A DNA stretch of 64,000 nt from an uncultured Litoreibacter sp. (GCF_947501785.1 NZ_CANMXB010000001.1:3104501-3168500), one strand, 5' to 3'; shown: positions 18,592-26,815, counted from the stretch's first letter. The notes: generated by a model from the letters alone, not told the origin. A program made the numbers and translations.

Positions 18592-19050
18592 ATGCAACAG
18601 AAAGCCAGCTCAAGAATGAGCCTCGGAACCATTCAGATTGAGAACAGCCTTTCGGATCACGATGTCGACTTTCAGTGTGTTCCCGCGAGCGAGAGCGAAC
18701 GCCTTAGGAAACAGTGGTTAAACTGCTATGCAGCGAGAGTGAAAAAAGAGACTGGTGCTTGGATTCACAATCGCTTTCGGTGGCATGGCTTTAGCTATGG
18801 ACTTCAAGCCGCTGTTGCAGGGTTGGATGCGACTATTGCCTATCAAGCCTTATGGCCGGCGCCCTATTTTGTTTTCGAAGAGGAGAACACTTGGGCGTAT
18901 GCTTGCACCTCTGACAGGTACCCCGACCTTACTTCTCTGCAAGCCGACATATATGTTGCGCACCATAACATGAACTGGACGATGGTCTTTACGCATGAAC
19001 AACCAGAAATCGGACCGTATCTTGCCATGAAATCAAAGAATGTTAGCTGA
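18592..19050 (+). CDS. DUF4275-like protein
   Basis: A 152-residue soluble protein. The spacing of LRKQWLNCYAARV, FRWHGFSY, a weak middle, then DIYVAHHNMNWTMVFTHE and GPYLA matches my recollection of DUF4275, an uncharacterised family. Both ATG at 18592 (preceded by GAAGAA) and at 18616 are possible starts. It stands alone between two repeat-bearing gaps, so position gives no hint of role. No catalytic motif is evident. Confidence 0.6.
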   Translation: MQQKASSRMSLGTIQIENSLSDHDVDFQCVPASESERLRKQWLNCYAARVKKETGAWIHNRFRWHGFSYGLQAAVAGLDATIAYQALWPAPYFVFEEENTWAYACTSDRYPDLTSLQADIYVAHHNMNWTMVFTHEQPEIGPYLAMKSKNVS

Positions 19051-19370
19051 CGGCCCAAAACAGACATTTGCATTAGGCCACTAAGGTTGGCATTGCGGGG
19101 CAAGCCTGTCGTTCAATTTCTACAGCTGATTGACCGCTTTGGGCGGAAAGCAGACTTTCGCTGCACTGACCACTTTAGCGCTCCAAAAGTTGAGAAGCAG
19201 ACATTCGAAAGCTATTCCATCACCACACAGGTTTTTCCGAACTGGGGGAGAACAGCAGCGAAAATTGGTGCAATCGTCGCGGACATTGAAAGCAAACCGT
19301 CAGCGTTGAACCGTATCAGTCAATGAGTGGGTTAGTCACGAAGCCCTATACCTAGTGGCAATGATTTAGC
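19051..19370. other. Gene-free stretch with a decayed repeat
   Basis: Contains GACGGCCCAAAACAGACATT and GGTTGGCATTGCGGGGCAAG close to 19049-19110, again of the dispersed island family. A 79-residue open frame here (19087-19326) overlaps the repeat and has no ribosome site, so it is not called. Confidence 0.4.
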
Positions 19371-19814
19371 CTATTCGCGACTCTTCGCACTCTTGGCGAG
19401 GGCTTCAAATAATTGTCGATAGTCTGATGGCGTTGCGCGCTCGATTGCGCCTGCTGAGACCTCGGATGGGCTCCAGATCACCGATTTTGCGGGATCATGA
19501 AGCATGGACCATTCTTCAAACAAACGGTTGGAAATCGGTTCTGACAAAAGTGTCTTTACATTGAGGTGCCGGTCGTCGCGCCTTATTCGTGTAAGGGTTG
19601 CCCGCACTTTTGCGGGAGGGCCTTCGAGCAGTTGGAGATAGACATCGTGTCGGCAGACAAGCGCTCCGGTCACGTCGTCTCGCATGTTGCATTTGCGCGC
19701 ATCTAGAAGGATGCCGCTGAGTGTTGGGTTGTCATATCCGAATGGCTGAGAGGCGTAGATGATCTGTATAAGGTCTGTGATGAGCGTCACTCCCGGTAAG
19801 GCCAAAAGATGCAA
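19371..19814 (-). CDS. BLUF-domain blue-light sensor
   Basis: A short BLUF protein (FAD-binding photoreceptor) with no attached output domain. Key residues are visible: the photoactive Tyr in IIYAS, the Asn in ARKCNMRDDVTG, the Gln in VYLQLLEGP, and the Trp near the end of the domain in WSMLHD. After the domain comes a C-terminal tail of about 40 residues. Blue light rearranges the hydrogen bonds round the flavin, and stand-alone forms act by touching a partner protein. The start is uncertain: the frame opens at a TTG (19814) and a GTG at 19790 gives a more typical N-terminus. The partner is not obvious; the B12 protein at 12847 is one candidate. Confidence 0.85.
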   Translation of the reverse strand: MHLLALPGVTLITDLIQIIYASQPFGYDNPTLSGILLDARKCNMRDDVTGALVCRHDVYLQLLEGPPAKVRATLTRIRRDDRHLNVKTLLSEPISNRLFEEWSMLHDPAKSVIWSPSEVSAGAIERATPSDYRQLFEALAKSAKSRE

Positions 19815-20129
19815 TACGCGGACCGAAGATCGATGCGCGCAACCGTTGGTCTTGCGACCCTATTCGTTAAGACACCCAGAGTCTTGACCAATCGGGCTGA
19901 AGTCATCATTGCGCTGGGCCTGCTGGGGGCATGGCCCGTGCGGCCCTTCCGATGAATGGTTTTAGTTTATAGTTGTAAATAGCGGCGCTTGTGTCTAGGT
20001 GATCTGTATACGGGAATGCTGTTTTCTGCTGTTCAGGCGTAGTGCCGATCAAAGCGAATTGCTTCCACCATCATTAAATATTGAGCTGTCACGCCCCTTG
20101 ATTGGGCCTGATGTTTGGGAAGGTTGCCG
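19815..20129. other. Gene-free divergent region
   Basis: Between the leftward BLUF gene and the rightward small-protein cluster. No gene is seen. It should hold both promoters. The AT-rich part near 19960-19985 is a likely place, but no clear -35/-10 pair stands out. Confidence 0.4.
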
Positions 20130-20441
20130 ATGTCCTCGCGCACGACCACGTCACATGTGACGTTCCTGCATCCGTTCGTGATGGGCGGGTATCCGGACGA
20201 GCTTCCGGCAGGGACCTATGAGGTCACCGTCGAAGACGAAATCCTGCAAAGCCTCAGTTTTTCTGCCTACCGCAGAACCGCCACGCACCTCTTGATCAGG
20301 AGGACGAAAGGGATCGCGCGTACAGAGATGCGTCCCATTGATCACCGCGACTTAGAGTTGGCCCTGGCACAAGACCAGGCATGTTCAAAAAATCCGAAAA
20401 ACAGTGAGGCGGCGCTTTCTCCGCCAAAGGAACCAAAATGA
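20130..20441 (+). CDS. Small hypothetical protein, first gene of the DUF1611/racemase cluster
   Basis: About 103 residues. The N-terminal part HVTFLHPFVMGGYPDELPAG followed by TYEVTVEDEILQSLSFSAYRR looks like a compact beta domain of a kind I have seen in rhizobial hypothetical proteins. The second half is charged and probably disordered. ATG at 20130 is chosen because GGGAAGG lies 6 bases upstream; the longer frame would start at a TTG (20115). The stop overlaps the next start by 4 bases (ATGA), so it is translationally coupled. Function is unknown. Confidence 0.7.
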   Translation: MSSRTTTSHVTFLHPFVMGGYPDELPAGTYEVTVEDEILQSLSFSAYRRTATHLLIRRTKGIARTEMRPIDHRDLELALAQDQACSKNPKNSEAALSPPKEPK

Positions 20442-20788
20442 CTTTTCCAGAGTGGACGAAACCCGGCATCTACGGCGCATTGGTCGGTGCAATTGCAATC
20501 TCAATCCTCGGCTTCACATGGGGCGGTTGGACGACTGGCAGCAGTGCTGAGAAGATGGCTAAGGACTTTGCCAAAGATGAAGTGACACTCGCCATGGTGC
20601 CCTTGTGTCTGAAGAATGCAGCCGCAGATACAGATCGTGTCACCAAGCTGGCGACCATTCAGGCCGCCAAAGGGTTCAATCGCAGTAAGGCAGTGATGGA
20701 TGCTGGCTGGGCGGCGCTGCCCGGCACGGAAAAACCAAATCGTGATCTGGCAGAGGCTTGTGTCAAAGAATTGGAATTAGATGCTTGA
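20438..20788 (+). CDS. Small single-pass membrane protein
   Basis: A 116-residue protein with one membrane segment at about residues 10-30 (GIYGALVGAIAISILGFTWG) and a helical domain outside. Two cysteines (MVPLCLKNAA and LAEACVKEL) could form a disulphide, which would place the domain in the periplasm. I do not know the family. It overlaps the gene before by 4 bases and the gene after by 8 bases, so all three small genes form a tight operon. Confidence 0.7.
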   Translation: MTFPEWTKPGIYGALVGAIAISILGFTWGGWTTGSSAEKMAKDFAKDEVTLAMVPLCLKNAAADTDRVTKLATIQAAKGFNRSKAVMDAGWAALPGTEKPNRDLAEACVKELELDA

Positions 20789-21623
20789 TCGGTACGCAAT
20801 ATCACCGCGTCACCGAACCAAGCAGGTAAGCGCGGCATTGTCTCCGCTGAGTTTGCTTAGGGCTATGATGCTATTTACAGCTATGGCAATTGCCATCCTG
20901 CAGATATCGCTGCCCGTTTCAGCGCAGTCAGTGCCTGTCGCGATGCCGGAAAATGCCCATGCCAAGAGCTATGGTGATGGTTGGGAATGCGACATCGGAT
21001 TCCGCAACGATGATGAGACGTGCCTGCCAATTGTTGTTCCGCAGAACGCCTATCAAACCAACCGAATTTATGGCGCCGGGTGGGAGTGCATGCACGGCTT
21101 CAAGAGCGACGGGAATACTGCCTGCGCCGAAGTCATCGTTCCCGAAGGCGGCTACCTTGATCCATCAGGACAACGTTGGCTTTGCCTGCGCGGCTTTCAA
21201 AAGGTTGGTAAGGGATGCCTCGAAATTGTTTTGCCGAAGAATGCTTACTTGGCGAAAGGACTCTATGGGTCCGAATGGGCGTGCAAACGGGGCTACGAAG
21301 CCATTGGCGAAGGATGCTCAGCGATAGTCGTCCCCGAAAATGCCTATCTTAACGTCTCCAAATATGGCCAGCCTTGGTCCTGTGAACGTGGTTTTATTGA
21401 AGAAGCACGCCAATGTGTTGCGGTTGCCGTTCCAGTGAATGCCTATTTCGATGACGCGCCATATGGCGATGGTTGGAAGTGTGACCGAGGCTACGCTGCC
21501 AAAGATGGCCGTTGCGAAGCGATTGACCTGCCGGAAAATGCGCATCTCGACAGAACAGGTAATCGTTGGGAGTGCCATAGGAATTACCAGAAATATAAGA
21601 AGAGCTGTGTCCTCAGTAACTGA
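20781..21623 (+). CDS. Exported protein with seven W-x-C...C repeats
   Basis: A 280-residue protein with a signal-like hydrophobic stretch at about 29-48 (MMLFTAMAIAILQISLPVSA). The rest is seven tandem repeats of about 31-34 residues with the pattern P-x-N-A-Y/H, then G-x-x-W-x-C-x-x-G-F/Y, then C after 6-8 residues. Each repeat has exactly two cysteines, 14 in all, so one disulphide per repeat is likely and implies a periplasmic or secreted location. The start may be internal, since 28 residues precede the hydrophobic part. I cannot name the family. The repeats suggest a binding or scaffold protein rather than an enzyme. Confidence 0.75.
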   Translation: MLDRYAISPRHRTKQVSAALSPLSLLRAMMLFTAMAIAILQISLPVSAQSVPVAMPENAHAKSYGDGWECDIGFRNDDETCLPIVVPQNAYQTNRIYGAGWECMHGFKSDGNTACAEVIVPEGGYLDPSGQRWLCLRGFQKVGKGCLEIVLPKNAYLAKGLYGSEWACKRGYEAIGEGCSAIVVPENAYLNVSKYGQPWSCERGFIEEARQCVAVAVPVNAYFDDAPYGDGWKCDRGYAAKDGRCEAIDLPENAHLDRTGNRWECHRNYQKYKKSCVLSN

Positions 21624-21712
21624 TTGGACCGAATGCCGACTGCAAAGCCGAGCTTACGGATACCTGCACTCGCGGCGCTTTGTCTGGGACATATCAACCA
21701 TAAGGATCGAAC

Positions 21713-22903
21713 ATGGAAACCAAATTTGAGGCAATCAATGCTCTTCAAAATAATGCTGTCAGATCCAAGAAGCCGACGTCGGTCCAACACAAGACACACG
21801 GCGACGCTATTGAAGGTCACACGCCAACAGCAATCGTTTATTGCCAAGGTAACTTTGCGAAAATTGACGGTAAGACAGCGAACGGATTGGTTCGACATTC
21901 GCAAGCCTACCGGATCGTTTCTGTCATCGACAGTTCGCATGATGGAAAAAACAGCGGTCTTGTCCTAGACAATATCGCCAATCAAATCCCTATCTTTGGC
22001 AACCTGACAAATGCTGTGGCCAACGAACCGACCATTCCAGACGTGTTTATCTATGGAATGGCACCCTCCAGCGGGAAATTGTCACCCAAAGACCGGGGCG
22101 TTGTTTTGGATGCGATTTCCCTCGGTATGAATATTGTCAGCGGCTTGCACGAATACCTAAGTGACGATCCTGAGATCGCCGCATTTGCCCAGTCAAAAGC
22201 GGTCACAATTCGCGACATTCGCAAACCAAAAGCCAGCAAGGATATGCGCCTGTTTGACGGCAGCATTGCGGGTGTCACAGCTCTGCGCGTTGCTGTTCTG
22301 GGCACCGATTGCGCAATCGGCAAACGGACCACAGCGACAATTCTGGCGCGTGCGCTCAATGCCAGAGGCATAAAGACCGTGCTTGTCGGGACCGGCCAAA
22401 CCGGCCTCATGCAAGGCGCGAAATACGGCGTAGCAATGGATGCGGTCCCGCCACAGTTCTGTTGTGGAGAGCTTGAGGGCGCAATCGTCGCAGCATCCGA
22501 AGCAGAAGCACCAGATGTCATCCTTATTGAAGGTCAGGGCGCGCTCAGCCATCCGGCCTTTTGTACCTCCGCCTTTATCTTGCGGGGCAGTCAACCGGAT
22601 GCCGTTATCCTTCAACATGCCCCAAAACGCGTGCATCGTTGCGATTTTCCAAACATGAAAATGCCCGATCCTGCGGATGAAATTGCGCTGATCGAGGCAT
22701 TCGCAGACACAAAAGTTATTGGTGTTACGATCAACCATGAAGGGATGACCGAAGCGGAAATAACATCATCCATCACGGCTCACTCTGATCGGTTAGGCGT
22801 GCCTGTGACCGATGCTTTGACGCGGCCCATCTCTCATCTGCTGAACATTCTGGTGTCGGCATATCCGGGTTTGCGGCAGGGATCGACCTTGGCGGTGATA
22901 TGA
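21713..22903 (+). CDS. DUF1611 (DgcN-type) P-loop enzyme
   Basis: A 396-residue protein. The N-terminal part (to about 185) is a Rossmann-like domain with IYGMAPSSGKL, and the C-terminal part carries a P-loop-like GTDCAIGKRTTA at residues 197-208, then LVGTGQTGLM and VILIEGQGALSHPAF. This is the DUF1611 family. Its member DgcN has been described as an N-acyltransferase that works with a dipeptide epimerase in D-glutamate metabolism. Here the partner is instead an alanine-racemase-fold enzyme overlapping by 4 bases. AAGGA lies 7 bases before the ATG. A role on an amino acid or small peptide is inferred. Confidence 0.8.
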   Translation: METKFEAINALQNNAVRSKKPTSVQHKTHGDAIEGHTPTAIVYCQGNFAKIDGKTANGLVRHSQAYRIVSVIDSSHDGKNSGLVLDNIANQIPIFGNLTNAVANEPTIPDVFIYGMAPSSGKLSPKDRGVVLDAISLGMNIVSGLHEYLSDDPEIAAFAQSKAVTIRDIRKPKASKDMRLFDGSIAGVTALRVAVLGTDCAIGKRTTATILARALNARGIKTVLVGTGQTGLMQGAKYGVAMDAVPPQFCCGELEGAIVAASEAEAPDVILIEGQGALSHPAFCTSAFILRGSQPDAVILQHAPKRVHRCDFPNMKMPDPADEIALIEAFADTKVIGVTINHEGMTEAEITSSITAHSDRLGVPVTDALTRPISHLLNILVSAYPGLRQGSTLAVI

Positions 22904-24021
22904 CAACGCCGCGCGTCGAAGTTGATCTGAGCAAAATTCGTCATAACGTGGAGTGTTTGGTGAGACGGCTTTCGCTGCGCGGGATCAGTGTGACTGGCGT
23001 CACCAAGGCCGTACGCGGCAATCCAAGCATTGCTCGCGCAATGTTAGAAGGGGGCGCAACTGACCTTGCTGATGCGCGCGTCAGCAATGTCGAGAGATTG
23101 CGGAAAGCGGGGGCCCGTTGCGTGGTCTCATTGATCCGTACGCCGATGTTGAGCCAAGTTGATCAGGTCGTTAGGTCTTGTGACATCAGCTACAATTCCG
23201 AGGTCGAAGTTATTGAGCAGCTCGCAGTTGCCTCGTGCCGGGCAAAGACCATTCAGAAGATCGTGCTCATGGTGGAAATGGGTGACTTGCGGGAAGGTCT
23301 TATGCCGGAAGACCTAGGTGCAGTTGCGCAAAAAGTTGTTGAGATGCACGGTGTAGAACTAAAGGGTATAGCCGCAAACTTTGCTTGCCTTAGTGGGGTC
23401 AGCCCCGATGTAGCAACAATGCAAAACTTCTCAGACCTATCCACCGAGACTGAAGCTGTGTGCGGGCCATTTATGGAGATCGTATCAGGCGGCAACTCAT
23501 CGAATTTGCAATGGGCGCTTGGGCCCTGGTCAACAGGTCGCGTCAATAATCTACGCTTGGGCGAGGCCATCCTGTTGGGCAGGGACCCGATCTCTGGTGA
23601 TCAGATCGGTGGTCTATTTACAGATGCGTTTACGCTGGTGAGTGAGGTGATTGAGACGAAAGTGAAGACGGCGCATTCCCCCGTTGCTTTGGTCGACCCG
23701 ACGTCTAGACTTCCACGGTTGAGACCAATTTGCGATCCGATTATTCGCTCAATCATCTCAATCGGAAGACAAGACACCGATATTGATGGCCTGACATTCC
23801 CGCCGGGAATGACCTGCACCGGAGCGACCAGCGATCATACGGTCGTTAGAAGCACTCTGACACCGCTACGCCTCGGGAACGAGGTTAGGCTTCAGATGAA
23901 CTACAGCGCGCTGACGCGGATCATGTCCGCGCCTGATACGACCACAGTTTTCGTCGGCGACGGAAATCGCACCCGCGTCGGCTCAATCAAAAGAAGCGGC
24001 CCTTCGTTGCAGTTGGTTTAG
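22900..24021 (+). CDS. PLP-dependent amino-acid racemase (ornithine/alanine racemase fold)
   Basis: A 373-residue protein with the type III fold. VEVDLSKIRHNVECLV starts the TIM barrel and the likely pyridoxal-phosphate lysine is K36 in GVTKAVRGNP. VLMVEMGDLREGLMP is the glycine/acid pattern of the ornithine racemase/YhfX branch, and VSGGNSSNLQWAL fits the phosphate loop. Such enzymes swap L- and D-forms of an amino acid. The substrate is unknown. The ATGA overlap with the DUF1611 gene means both are made together, so the D-amino acid probably feeds, or comes from, the DUF1611 step. Confidence 0.8.
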   Translation: MTTPRVEVDLSKIRHNVECLVRRLSLRGISVTGVTKAVRGNPSIARAMLEGGATDLADARVSNVERLRKAGARCVVSLIRTPMLSQVDQVVRSCDISYNSEVEVIEQLAVASCRAKTIQKIVLMVEMGDLREGLMPEDLGAVAQKVVEMHGVELKGIAANFACLSGVSPDVATMQNFSDLSTETEAVCGPFMEIVSGGNSSNLQWALGPWSTGRVNNLRLGEAILLGRDPISGDQIGGLFTDAFTLVSEVIETKVKTAHSPVALVDPTSRLPRLRPICDPIIRSIISIGRQDTDIDGLTFPPGMTCTGATSDHTVVRSTLTPLRLGNEVRLQMNYSALTRIMSAPDTTTVFVGDGNRTRVGSIKRSGPSLQLV

Positions 24022-24071
24022 CGATACCCGTTCTCGATTTTGATCATCGACACATCATCAAGGACTCGGAC

Positions 24072-24353
24072 ATGACAGAACAATCGGAAAGCGCAGATAA
24101 AGTGCATTATATCTGCCAGACTTATGTTGAAAAGAACGAAGGCAATGGCACGCAAGCTGGCCTCAAGATTGGCAAACAACTGCAATACACGACCGAAGCA
24201 GACGCGCAAAACCGGGCAGAGCGGGAGTTTGAGCGGGACGATTGTGTCGGTGCTGATGCTTACATGGTGGTTGAGGATTCAGGATCAGGTGAAGTGAGCG
24301 CGCCGACTTTTATTGCAAGACTGGGAATAGTCCCAGAAGCTGACGACTTTTAG
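24072..24353 (+). CDS. Small hypothetical protein at the end of the racemase cluster
   Basis: A 93-residue acidic soluble protein. The part HYICQTYVEKNEG then GLKIGKQLQYTTEADAQNRAE looks like a small beta-beta-alpha domain, and GADAYMVVEDSGSGEV follows. AAGGA precedes the ATG by 8 bases, the same ribosome site style as the DUF1611 gene. Function is unknown. It is the last gene before a convergent oxygenase. Confidence 0.65.
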   Translation: MTEQSESADKVHYICQTYVEKNEGNGTQAGLKIGKQLQYTTEADAQNRAEREFERDDCVGADAYMVVEDSGSGEVSAPTFIARLGIVPEADDF

Positions 24354-24393
24354 TCTGGGCGCTTTACCGAAACACCGGACCATGCGCCCAGAC
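24353..24393. terminator. Convergent 10-base stem between the racemase cluster and the oxygenase gene
   Basis: GTCTGGGCGC (24353-24362) pairs with GCGCCCAGAC (24384-24393) over a 21-base loop. It starts at the last base of the stop of the rightward gene and covers the last codons of the leftward one. There is no T run, so it may act as a Rho-type barrier or mRNA 3' stabiliser. A second hairpin (CTGGGA/TCCCAG) lies just before it. Confidence 0.35.
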
Positions 24394-24927
24394 GGTCAAC
24401 GAATGGCGGAGCCCATGTGTGACGGGAGTTACCTGATGCAGCGCGAAGCTTGGAAAGATGCACACAGAGCCCTGCGCGCGATTGGCTGTTACGATATGCG
24501 CACTTGGCATAACCTCCAACTTACCGCCCTGATAGGCGTCGGGTTTGCTCAACTGTAGAACAAGTGTCAGCTTGCGTTGTCTGGCGAGATGTCCGTCACC
24601 GATATCAGAATGCCACGAGAAGTGACCGGCCTTGGCCGCATCATATCGAGCGACCTGCGGGCTTTCTGCGAATTCTCGTAGGTCGAAGTCAAATTGATCA
24701 CGATTGCAGTCGCGCACAAGCGTGATGAGACGGTCCATCACCCACTCCATTCCATCGAGCTTATCCATCCACACCACCTCCGCATTGCGCAGGTTGTGAT
24801 CCTTATTCCGACCGATCAGCAGCGCGTCATCGACTTGCTCCGCCTCTACTGCTGCGACAATACGTTCGCATTCCAAAACTGAAAATGAAGCAGGAATCGC
24901 ATGGACGATCGTCATTTTGACTACCAT
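24364..24927 (-). CDS. PKHD-type 2-oxoglutarate/Fe(II) oxygenase
   Basis: A 187-residue prolyl-hydroxylase-like dioxygenase. Iron ligands are H106 and D108 (FSWHSDIG) and H164 (ALHQVTPV). R174 in LRHSLTVW would hold 2-oxoglutarate. The start MVVKMTIVHAIP has no clear ribosome site, and 24915 is an alternative ATG. These enzymes hydroxylate protein or free amino-acid side chains. It is convergent with the racemase cluster, so a shared pathway is possible but not shown. Confidence 0.85.
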   Translation of the reverse strand: MVVKMTIVHAIPASFSVLECERIVAAVEAEQVDDALLIGRNKDHNLRNAEVVWMDKLDGMEWVMDRLITLVRDCNRDQFDFDLREFAESPQVARYDAAKAGHFSWHSDIGDGHLARQRKLTLVLQLSKPDAYQGGKLEVMPSAHIVTANRAQGSVCIFPSFALHQVTPVTHGLRHSLTVWAHGPVFR

Positions 24928-25269
24928 TTCAGTTTGTTAGTAAGGGCCTATAGTATCGCGACGGATTCGTCGTCGCTATTGCCGTTAGTCTCGGTCAACA
25001 GCTTTCGTAGACTTAGTAACACAGTCTGCATTACCTGTTTGGGTTATCTAACTGCGATCACTAGGAGGTTATCATTGCGCACGACCGTTACGAAGGTTGG
25101 TTCCGCAATAAAACCAGACTAGCAAGCGCGTCTGCCCGCGCCATGGTCGCCCATGGTAGTTCGGTGTCGCTGGAGATTGACCAATGTCTGCTATGGCAAC
25201 GCCGCAGCGCAGCCTAACAAGATCATTGAATGCCAGCTACGGGCCGCCAGTGAAGACGGCCCGGTAGGC
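24928..25269. other. Gene-free stretch
   Basis: Between the oxygenase and the short recombinase. Open frames here have no ribosome site and odd composition. A short inverted word, CCATGGTCGCCCATGG, sits near 25140. Nothing else is seen. Confidence 0.35.
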
Positions 25270-25902
25270 TCAGATTTCAATGGCCTCCGCAATGGCTAGC
25301 GCATCTTCAAGCTCGACGCCTAGGTATCGCACCGTGCTGTCCATCTTCGTGTGGCCGAGCAAAAGTTGAACGGCGCGCAGGTTGCCGGTCTTCTTGTAGA
25401 TCTGGGTCACCTTCGTTCGCCTCATCGAATGCGTGCCGTATGCGCTCGCTTCTAAACCGATGGATATGACCCAATCGCGGACGATCCGTGCATACTGGCG
25501 TGTCGAGATATGCAGGCGCTCGTGGAAGCGGCCAGGCCATAGATATTCGGAGCCGACCATGAGCTCGTCCTCCATCCACTTCTCGACCGAGGCCCGGGTG
25601 CCTTCGGAAATTTCAAAGCGCACAGGTTTCTTCGTCTTGCTTTGCAACACCGATGCACGTTCTTTGACCTGGCCAGATGCCATGACGTCGACGACCTTCA
25701 TCTTGACCAAATCGCAACCGCGCAACTTGCTGTCGATCGCCATGTTGAAGAGAGCGAGATCGCGATGGTTTTCTGCCAATTCAAGGCGGACACGGATCGC
25801 CCAGACATGCTTGGGTTTTAGAGGTCGTTTCTGACCGACGATGCGACCTTTGTTCCATGCAGGGCGAAGTGCGCGAATGGCTGGTAGGTTTGGTGTTTCC
25901 AT
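25270..25902 (-). CDS. Short tyrosine recombinase lacking an N-terminal DNA-binding domain
   Basis: A 210-residue protein with the catalytic domain of phage integrases. The first Arg is in DSKLRGCDLVKM, the H-x-x-R box is HSMRRTKVTQ, the next box is LLGHTKMDSTVRYLG, and its Tyr is the likely nucleophile. The usual core-binding (SAM-like) N-terminal domain is missing; only about 30 residues precede the catalytic fold. GGAGG lies 8 bases before the ATG at 25902. It sits in the middle of the island, so it may mark an older insertion or cassette. Small recombinases of this kind are common on alphaproteobacterial plasmids and islands. Confidence 0.8.
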   Translation of the reverse strand: METPNLPAIRALRPAWNKGRIVGQKRPLKPKHVWAIRVRLELAENHRDLALFNMAIDSKLRGCDLVKMKVVDVMASGQVKERASVLQSKTKKPVRFEISEGTRASVEKWMEDELMVGSEYLWPGRFHERLHISTRQYARIVRDWVISIGLEASAYGTHSMRRTKVTQIYKKTGNLRAVQLLLGHTKMDSTVRYLGVELEDALAIAEAIEI

Positions 25903-26029
25903 GACTGATCCTCCGATCCGCCATGCCCTCCCGAAACGACAACCCTTTGTTGACACGGAAGAATAACATAGAACACCAATTCCCGTCTTGGCGCCTAGAT
26001 GACCAGTCAGAAAGATGAGCCGCTTTGGT

Positions 26030-26815
26030 TCAAACCATCAGCCAAAGCATCACGACCGCCATTCCCACCATCATCAAGTTTTCGGTAAGGCTCACAAACC
26101 CAAGCGGCACGTTTGAATTTCCTCCGACACATGCGCATTTGAGTTCACGTTTGTCGATGTAGACGGCCTTGACGACGCTGACGGCTCCAATGCCCGCAAC
26201 GAAAAGTGCCGCGGGAGCTGACACCCAAGTCAGGATCATGCCGGTCATGAGAATTCCCGCGCCTGTTTCGACGAACGGGTAGATATAGGCGTAAGGCACC
26301 CATTTCCGCGCGAGAAGGTCGTAGTTGAGGAACATCGTGGAGAAGCCCTCGACATCCCGCAGTTTCTGCATGCCGAGAAGGATCATTGAGACTGAGATGA
26401 ACCAGCCGAGTGTCTGCCACGTGATGGTGCCGAGGAAACCAATGGATAGCGCAATAGCGGTGAGAGCAGCGACGGCAAAGAGATAGAGCACTGGTCGATA
26501 GGTGGTTGCCTTTGGGTCCCAGCCGGTCAGTTTTTCGCGCAGGTCGGTGTAGCCGCCAACGCGTTCGCCTTCGATCCATGCTTGGGGCGTCGTCTTGACG
26601 TCATACTCAGTTTTGAAGGCGTCAACTTCGGCGCGTGTTCGGAAAAGTCTGTCATCGACATCATATCCCTGACGTTCGAGAAGCCAGCGCGCCTTTTGCC
26701 CGGATGGGCACAGATGATCAGGCAGCGCCATCCGGTAAAGCACAGCCGTTTTGCCCAACGCCACTTCGGCCGGGTTTGTATCAATGTGGGCAACGTCGCG
26801 CGTGTCCTTGGGCAT
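26030..26815 (-). CDS. Glutaredoxin-MauE fusion membrane protein
   Basis: A 261-residue protein. Residues 20-90 form a glutaredoxin-like domain (VLYRMALPDHLCPSGQKARW, then TTPQAWIEGERVGGYTDL). The rest has about five membrane segments of the DoxX/MauE type, with a Cys pair (LKCACVGG) in a loop near the end. It probably moves electrons or thiol equivalents at the inner membrane. The active site keeps one Cys (CPSG) rather than CPYC. It is divergent from csoR over a shared operator, so it is probably induced by copper. Confidence 0.75.
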   Translation of the reverse strand: MPKDTRDVAHIDTNPAEVALGKTAVLYRMALPDHLCPSGQKARWLLERQGYDVDDRLFRTRAEVDAFKTEYDVKTTPQAWIEGERVGGYTDLREKLTGWDPKATTYRPVLYLFAVAALTAIALSIGFLGTITWQTLGWFISVSMILLGMQKLRDVEGFSTMFLNYDLLARKWVPYAYIYPFVETGAGILMTGMILTWVSAPAALFVAGIGAVSVVKAVYIDKRELKCACVGGNSNVPLGFVSLTENLMMVGMAVVMLWLMV

